This document shows positions 56,826 through 64,000 of a DNA stretch of 64,000 bases, piece by piece (within the stretch, counting starts at the first letter, position 1; every line of letters starts with the position of its first letter). This DNA comes from Plantago ovata (taxonomy: Eukaryota; Streptophyta; Magnoliopsida; Lamiales; Plantaginaceae), in the NCBI GenBank assembly GCA_028274465.1, contig CM051456.1, positions 62,978,753-63,042,752 on the forward strand. Reading direction: 5' to 3'. The translations under genes were made by a program, and so were the position numbers. The notes beneath the pieces were generated by a model, which was not told the DNA's origin, did no database searches, and worked only from the letters and a program-made list of their open reading frames with translations.

Positions 56826-59246
56826 TTAATTATCCAATATTGGATGTCCATTAACATGTTCAAGAATGCGTCCAGTGGAAACCCAAGTCTTAAGTTTTTC
56901 AACTTTGACTTGTTTTCTACTTGCTGAGGAACTAGGAGGTTTTGAGCTGAAAGACTTTTGATTCGTGCTGATCAAGTCCACTTTCTGATGTGGTGTCTTG
57001 CTCGGTTGACCTTTTTGCTGAACATACTTTTCAGTAAGTTCTTTTCTAGCAAGGTTCCTTCTAGCCCTAGCATTTAGAGTCTTTTCAGAACTCTTAGGCT
57101 TGATTTTGTTCATCTCTTTGAAGTATCTTTGCTGACTTTGCTTATACTCGTGAAAAAGTTGACTTTGCTTGGTTTTGAAACCGAGTCCACTTTTCGGAGA
57201 ATGCTGAGCTTTTGTGTCAGAAACCTTACTTGATTCAGGTTTGTCAGCAAAGGTCTTCTGATTACTTTTAGTAATCTTTCCTTTTGACTTAACAAATTGC
57301 TTTTCAGCAACTTGTTTGGCGGAATGCTTTACAGCATCCTTTTTCTTTACAGTTTGCTTCTCAGCAACATGTTTCCCTTTTAAAGTCTTGTTACTTTGAG
57401 TAGCAACAGCGGGCTTTACGGTCGTAGGTACTTGATTGCATGTTTCAGCAACCTTAGATTGACCAAACTGATAGAGTTCTGGTTGACCACCATTAGTAGC
57501 ACGTACAAAGGAAATCGGTGATTTGTCTTTACTCAAGATTATTACGTCATCACCTTCGTACGTTGCACCTAAACCTTCTTTCTGAGATGGATCTCTCAAA
57601 TAACAGTTTAGTTCAGTTAGCGTATTATTTGCGTCAGCATAAGATTTGAAATTGATTTTCATCTTTTTCATTTCTTGGATTTCAGCAAGTAACTTTAGAA
57701 TTGAGGTTTGATACTCTTCCAATTCTAATGCCATTTGAAAATTCTTCTCTGTAGCTTCAGCAATCAACTTCTTAAGACGCCTTATTTCAGCATCCTTTTC
57801 TTATGTCTCTTCCTTCAGCAAGATATACTTTTCATTTGTCTGCTTGGTCAGAGTTTCAGCAATCTGTAGTTTCTCTTGCTGTCTGCTCAGAGTTTTCTCA
57901 AATCTTTCGATTTCTCCTTGAATCTTGTCAAGGTCAATCTCGTCTTCACTTTCTGAGTCTGAGTCAGAGGTAGGATTGTTTACCTGACCGGCCATGAGGC
58001 AGAACTCGTAGTTTGACACATCTGGATAAGCTTCCATAGCTATTCCACAAACTTCCTTGCCAATCTCTACGTCAAGAGTGGCTTCTTCATCGTCAGTGTC
58101 TGAGCTTTCATCCTCACTGTTTTCGGAGCTAGTATCAATGCACAATGCATCGATTTTTGCTTGAAGCTTCTTCTTTTCTTCAGCAATAAAAGCTCTTTTG
58201 AACTTCTTCTTCTTTTCATCAGATTTGCTTTTCAGCAAAGGGCAATTTCCTTTGAAGTGTCCAGACTTTTTGCAGTAAAAGCAGAGATCATTTCCAGCTG
58301 CTGGTTCTTCTGATGAAGTTTCTTGCTGAGCTTGCTTGTTCAGCGAGCTAGTCTCATTCTTGTACTTATGGTAGTTGTTACTAAGATGCTTTTTCAGCTT
58401 CCCTTTTGCTTTTCGCCTTTCAAGTTCCTTACTGATGAATTTCTTCATGTTTTTGACAACCAAAGCGTTTTCATCAGCAGGCTCTTTATCATTCTTCTTT
58501 TCAGAAGATGACGGCTGTGCAGCAAGAGCAATGTTTTACGATTTTTCAGCAAACACATTTTCTCTTTGCTTTGTCTCGTAGTTGACAGTAGCAAGATGAG
58601 AGAACAACTCTGCTGGTATAATGTCTGGCATTCCTTGATTGTAGTAGAAGTTCTGAGTGTGGATCTATTCTTGGTTCAGACTTCTGATGATGGTTTTCAC
58701 CTTCTCAGAATCTGAGTAAAGATTTCCAACACCCAAGGCTGCCATTTCACTAACATGAGTTGTGAATCTGAAGTTCAAGTCTTCCAGTGACTCATTTGTA
58801 CCTTGTTTAAAGTTCTGTAACTTTAACTTCAGCACTTCGAGTTTGTTTTCCTTGGTTTTGTCAGATCCAGCACAGAGATCTTGAACCATTTTCCAAGCTT
58901 CCTTAGCAGTTTTAGCACCCCACAGTTTGCACTGTATGGTATCCGGAGTTGATCGAATTATGATGTTTCTTGCTTGGCCATCAAGACGGAATCTCTTAAC
59001 TTCGTCGGAAGTCCATTCCTCTCTTGGTTTTGGAACAACGGTATCAACCGGTTCGCCTAAGATAGTTTCCTTTCTAGCTTTAGTGGTTTTGTGAGGAAAA
59101 CTTCTTTCAATCTTAGTGATCTTGATAGGTCCATCATTAATGACAGTAACCATCTCATCACTAATGGCCTCAAGATGTAGCATCATGTTGTTTCGCCATT
59201 TTTCGTAGTTTTCCAGCTTCAGCAAGGGAGCGTCTCCTAAAGACAT
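56826..59246 (-). pseudogene. Gag region of copia C
   Basis: Starts MSLGDAPLLKLENYEKWRNN at 59246, a copia gag N-terminus (DUF4219/UBN2-like) with VKRFRLDGQARNIIIRSTPD, AKEAWKMVQDLCAG and LEDLNFRFTTHVSEMAALG. Then comes a Lys-rich segment, a CCHC knuckle CFYCKKSGHFKGNC for RNA binding, an acidic stretch (DSDSESEDEIDLDKIQ), coiled-coil-like helices, and the Lys/Gln-rich C-terminal part shared with B. A long gag with coiled coils fits Sirevirus. Some breaks are present. Confidence 0.88.
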
Positions 59247-59344
59247 CCTGTCAGCAAAAGACTACCAAACTGATCAAGTGAGAGTGATTTACGGAAAGCA
59301 CCTAAGGGGATCTAGGTTTAGTGCTGAAGGTTAAAGAACCTCCA

Positions 59345-59356
59345 GCTCTGATACCA
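59345..59356 (-). other. Primer binding site of copia C
   Basis: The minus strand reads TGGTATCAGAGC, complementary to initiator-Met tRNA, two bases inside the LTR end. Confidence 0.92.
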
Positions 59357-59358
59357 CT

Positions 59359-60937
59359 TGTTGGTCCCTTTAAACAACAAGAAAAGACTAGCGGGGGGGG
59401 GGGGGGTGAATAGTCTTTTCAAACTTTCGTCGTTTAAAAACTTTGTCAGCAAGTACTTATTACTTTTTAGTAATGAGTTTGCTGATACTTAACTTTCTCA
59501 TCAAATGCAAGTTACTCTTCAGTAACTAGGTTTGTTGATACTTAAAATCAGAGAGCGGAAGTCTTTGATACAATAAGTGCTTTGTCAGTAAGTGATAGTT
59601 TCAGCAAGTGAAGTGAGTGACTGTGTACAGATAGATATGCTTTGCTGAAAACTTAGTACAGTAAGTAAATCACACAAACACTTTTATAGTGGTATCTGAG
59701 AGTGGCGTAAACTCTCAACTAATCCACTGTGTCCTTTTTAGGACTGAATCCACTAAGATAAGATTGAGGTTCCTTACAACACCTATCTAGAGCGATCCAA
59801 ACAGAAACCAAATCACACTTGTTCGTTTCCAACCTAACTAGAGAACGTAACCTTGTTCTCCACCAAACTTGGTACTTTTAATCAGCAACACTATACTAAA
59901 TTAAGTTCCCCCTGAATATCACGCCTGAAAGGGTGTATTTTCAGTTAGAGAGGTTTGGGATGAGAAAACTTAATTATAACTTATTCAGTTACAACAAGTA
60001 ATCTAAGAAACAAAACTTTGAATACTTTGCAGTAAACAAATTTGATTGTTTCTGGTGTCAAGACTTGTTCTTGTTCGAAAGAAAGAAAGAACACTTAACT
60101 AATTTCTTAGCCGTGTAAGTTCTACTTCTTCACAAGTAGCTTTTTCAAGCTTTAAGTCTTGGAACGGATCAATGGCAGTAAAGAGTGTTTGAAGAGTATG
60201 TGAGTTTAAGCACAAGTGAGAGTATGATCACGTTGTTGACACACTTCAACTCTTTGCCGGATGACCTCTATTTATAGTAAAATTAGGAGCCGTTTGAATT
60301 TCAAATTTTAAGGCTTTTGTTCCTTAAAATGTCACTATCTTGCTTTTGTACTTTCAGCAGCGTCCTTGTTTGTCTTCTAGTTTTCATGTCCTTCGCGTGC
60401 ATGCTTTGCATTTAATGCTCATTTGAATAAAATTCAAACAATAACATTGGAGCGCAAATACAAGTACTTTCAGCAAGAGGTCACAAATGTTCCATCAGCA
60501 AGTGGTCAGTCTCAGTTTCAGCAAGCACAACCTACTCTGTCGTTTAGATTTTCACTTATGCAATGCTGTTGCTGAAGTTTCCACTTTCTGAGCAACATGT
60601 GCCTTTGTAGATACCAGTCTTCAGAAATCTTCTAGTCTTCAGATCTTCGAAATCTTCAAGTTTCTGAGCAGTTCTAAATGCTTCAATAGTTTGTTTGTGT
60701 AAACAAAGTACATCATTAGCAAATGCTTCAATAGGTTGTATTTCTTTTCAGAAAACAAGATACATCATAAGCGGTAAAACCAACCTATCTAGCACCTACT
60801 CTAAGTCTTCAGCAAACGTTCCTCTTTTGCAATGTCCTTAAAATTCTAAATTCCTATGGACCTTAAAAGTACTAGTTACTGGACTTTCCTTAATTTAGCA
60901 TGGTTAATTGCTCATCAAAATTACAAGTTTCCTAACA
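59359..60937 (-). repeat. 5' LTR of copia C
   Basis: 1579 bp, TGTTGGTCCC to TTTCCTAACA. A 13-14 base G run lies near 59393. The TATA box CTATAAATAG is on the minus strand at 60268-60277. It is visibly diverged from the LTR of B (roughly one base in ten to twelve in the first 300 bp by eye), so these copies are older than E1 and E2. CAATT follows at 60938-60942 as the expected target side. Confidence 0.9.
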
Positions 60938-62446
60938 CAATTGGACGAGTTGCGAGCTCAATAAGTACAATCAAGTAACAAGTCACTTAACATACTCTAA
61001 GGTACTTGATAACAAGTTACTTAACCATTGGAAAGGCAATCATAAAACATCCATTTCATCATATATACTTCTTCGCTTTCTTCTTTTTATTCTCTTTCCA
61101 TACATACATTTACCTTCATCTTTCATTTCTTATATGTGCCAATACAAGTCACTTATCTTGTAAGCACATCATCAGTATACTCTTCATTACATACCTTTCA
61201 TCATATACACATCCATACATCAATATTTCACATTAAACGCACGAGCTTAGTCATATTCTTTATCTGTTATGGGCCTGCTATAACCAAGAGTAATTGTGAT
61301 CACAACTTTTTCATACTTGTAGAACACATGGAGCTTACTTATCCCCAGTTCTCAAAAATCATATGGAGCGGTTTGTCTCCGGGTGGCCGTACGGTACTCT
61401 ATATCTAGTTTTACTGGAGATTTTGTTTTTGAAAACAGACTCAAGGTCATAAGCAGCCATACAGAGTCCTTTTATCTCTTATGAATGCATATCTTGCCGA
61501 ATATCATATCATAAGTACTATTAGCTCATAAATAAGCTTAATCTTATCTCCAAACCATGCAATTCACACATATAAGCCTTCAGGGCAACATCTTCACATC
61601 AATAGCATCGACTTCAATAATCAAATTCATACATATATCATAGTAAGCTCAAATCACATATGTAAACATCGATAGCACATATAAGACAACTAACAAGCTA
61701 CAAAATTATACTTACCAATTAACCGATTAAACCATTCAAACCTATCACCGTTGCTCGTAGTACGCATATGTGGTAATTGACCCTCCGATGCTCCTGGATA
61801 TCATACGCTCACTTCTCATGTTTTTTTCCAAATTCCTTGCTAGAATTTTCCTCTTCTCGCTGACTATAGGTGTGTGAGAAGTGAAGGGGTGTTATCGCGA
61901 GTAGACATGAAGAAATGGTTGAAAGCATGAAAAATGGAAGTATAAATAGAATTGAAATTGATAAACAATAATTATGGCGGTGGGCATAGATAATAGCAAA
62001 ACTAATTACTTCATTAGGAAGTAACTGCATTTGATTCGTTCTTTAGACTCACCGGCAAGTAGTGTGTACATATATATGTTTATTGATTATAATTAAACAT
62101 TTAATTTAATTCCACCTGCATGCTTATTTCGAATTTTACATATACCCTCTTATAATATTGAACATATATTCTGAAACTATAAAATCGTGCGGTTCATAAT
62201 ATAGTGTCGTTCTTTCATAGTCCTTCATTTCGATATAAATCGGTCAAGTCAAATTTATTAAGGGTCGGTGCATACATTTAACCACCATTCGGACCTAATA
62301 AATAAGATATCTAAACACTTGTCATAGTTTCTTCCATGTGCCGTACCATCATACTTTTTCATGAATAAAATATCATAATTAACTTAATTTCCGTTAGGGA
62401 TAATAAATTCCATCTTAGGAGGGTTAAAAAGGTTTGGGGCGTTATA
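60938..62446 (-). mobile_element. Partial LTR of a probable Tekay-like chromovirus
   Basis: On the minus strand the LTR would start TATAACGCCCCAAACC at 62446, directly after a polypurine tract, and run to the copia C insertion. Near 61700-61760 the minus strand has GGTTAATTGGTAAGTA and similar sequence often seen in long LTRs of this group. The other LTR end is not in the window. Family placement rests on the LTR start and polypurine pattern only. Confidence 0.5.
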
Positions 62447-64000
62447 ATTCTCCCCTCCTTCAAGAAATTTCGTACTCGAAATTTATACCCATATGAAGTA
62501 ATCTATGAGGTACTGATCTCACATATAATATTTTATTTTGCAATCTATTTCTTGACGAAAATCGTTTCTCCACATTCTTCATTTGAACACTCTATTCCTA
62601 TGTTCATACATTCTACATTTCTGAAACTTCTCATTAGTTATTCGATACAACTCAACTTATCCAAAATATCAATCGGTTCATCATGAAGAACATGGTCAAG
62701 TTCTCAATCTGTACCAATAGATCTTGCTAACCTGAAATAAGTTAAAATTCCAAGTCCATCCTTGTGGAAAAGTTAGTCCATACTCTAAGTACATAATTTT
62801 TCCGACTATTTTCTTAAGACCATCATACCATGTAGATATTTATCTTGTTTGTTAAACATTGTAACATCTCGTCCAAGAAAAATAAATTCTCTTCTAACCT
62901 CATACTCCTTGTCACATCTATGTTGGGAAAGAAAATTCTCTTGCAAATATTAGTTGACCTCTAATCGACTTTCACTATTTTGACCTTGTCGTCTATATTG
63001 AGAACAAGATCTAGTCATTCCAACAATCAGGTTCTTTTCCTCTAATCCCAACAATTCAGATCATATTGGTCATTCTGCACAATGTCTAATACAGAAATCA
63101 ATGTTTCCATAAGATTGGTTACTATCCTCGAACACTACCATTCGAAGATACATATACAATCATTCCAAGTATCCTTGATTTTTATAACACAAGACCAAAT
63201 CATACATTTGCAAGGTCTTTATCGGTCTTCTGACAACATGAATATCTGCATAATTAGATAACCTAATGTATCCTCCACAACATGAGCCAAATAGGCTTTC
63301 GACATCCTCTATCCTTCATTTCAAACATTCTTAACGCACATATTGTACCAACAAGGATACTTTCTTTATCACTTTCAACCAATATACTGGTCATATCACA
63401 CATTTGAAATCTATTTCCATGGTGAAACAATCAGTTTCACAAGTTACTCATCCAAACAATCCTTACCAAACTTACATCGATATCCTATAGTGACTCGTAA
63501 TTTCAGAACCACAATCAATAACTTAAGTCATCACCGACGATAATAATCGTACCAACCATTTTCAAATATTGAGACAATAACCCAAACGTCTCTTCACCGT
63601 AATAAAATCATATCTTAAGAAATCCATATAACACGATGTAAAGAAATGACTGTCTTCAGGTGTCAGATAGATAACCTGCTTTCCATGCCGCTAATAGGCG
63701 TCCCATTCTTCTTGTATCATTTCACACACTTTCAGCGTATCGCACCCAAAATGATACGATTAAACAAAATACATGTCCCACCAAACATTAGCAACAACAT
63801 TCCCGTAGTAACAATCCTACTTAATTTTCTAAAATGCTTACTTAACCAGTACTTGCCAAGAATCTTTTAGATGAAAAACCCTTAAAGCTTTCTCATACTT
63901 TAGCACCTATGAGTCACCAACTTACGATTATGTTATACAGTATTAATAACAATATCAATGTACCAACTTGTGTACAGACAATCATGTAATAAACCCACTT
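62447..64000 (-). other. AT-rich 3' internal end of the chromovirus-like element, no gene seen
   Basis: The minus strand reads AATTTCGAGTACGAAATTTC then TTGAAGGAGGGGAGAAT just before the LTR, the layout known from the end of pol and polypurine tract of Tekay-type elements. Further right I see no recognisable chromodomain, integrase or other protein on either strand. Short open stretches at 63343-63870 look like chance. Confidence 0.35.

Larger units (their letters stand above)
55313..60937 (-). mobile_element. Ty1/copia piece C: 5' LTR, gag, protease, integrase
   Basis: Minus strand from the right: LTR, initiator-Met primer site, gag, protease, integrase and the start of the linker, then cut by the LTR of D. 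RT, post-pol region and 3' LTR are missing here. The part 55313-57767 overlaps in content with 47400-49811 of B, so B and C are not simply two halves of one copy. Several breaks; a fossil. Confidence 0.85.

Noticed and set aside
63343-63870. Short plus-strand open frames at the right edge
   Set aside because: AT-rich, no recognisable domain, and likely inside an old element in the opposite orientation.

Overview
The window looks like intergenic DNA from a flowering plant (probably a eudicot) with a repeat-rich nuclear genome. No host gene, rRNA or tRNA gene is supported. The evidence is Athila-type primer sites (TGGCGCCGTTGCCGGGGA-like), Ty1/copia elements with a long extra ORF after pol (Sirevirus type), a TRIM element, and a chromovirus-like LTR at the right edge. 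At least ten LTR-retrotransposon insertions are nested in one another, and six have a perfect 5-bp target duplication or a clear insertion junction.

Layout. 1-7383: minus-strand Athila-like element (X) running off the left edge, with gag-protease, an ORF3 region and a solo LTR inside (3191-4503). 7384-8792: a further LTR plus 155-bp leader of the same subfamily (Y). 8793-37334: minus-strand Ty1/copia element A (LTR remnant, post-pol ORF region, RT-RNase H, part of integrase), carrying a TRIM (9974-10525, duplication GTTCC) and split by E2. 18431-36866: plus-strand Athila-like element E2 (duplication ATTCT), which holds an inverted solo LTR in its 5' LTR (19456-20778, duplication ATGTG) and a second subfamily element, E1 (26015-34341, duplication GTGTT). 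37335-49811: copia element B, minus strand, lacking its 5' end. 49812-50617: fragments of two Athila LTRs in opposite orientation. 50618-55312: 3' half of a plus-strand Athila element (D) with RNase H and integrase. 55313-60937: 5' half of a third copia piece (C), with 5' LTR, gag, protease and integrase. 60938-64000: LTR and 3' internal end of a probable Tekay-like chromovirus, minus strand.

How the parts relate. X, E1 and E2 carry gag-protease but no visible reverse transcriptase or integrase; D has the enzymes and the same 3' tail and LTR as E1. The gag-protease copies therefore look like derivatives that rely on a D-like partner. The two Athila subfamilies (type 1: X, Y, E1, D; type 2: E2 and the inverted solo LTR) share termini, primer site, 3' hairpin/polypurine modules and a GT-AG leader intron before ORF3. 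They differ in ORF3 and in their GC-rich palindromes (GGGCGATTCGCCC type against CCAAGCGCTTCGCTTGG type).

The strongest unexplained signals are small structured repeats. A 17-nt hairpin occurs seven times between pol and the post-pol ORF in each of two copia copies, with co-varying stem pairs. Type 2 Athila has a pair of hairpins with a compensatory change. Palindrome arrays sit upstream of LTR TATA boxes and again upstream of the ORF3 leader.
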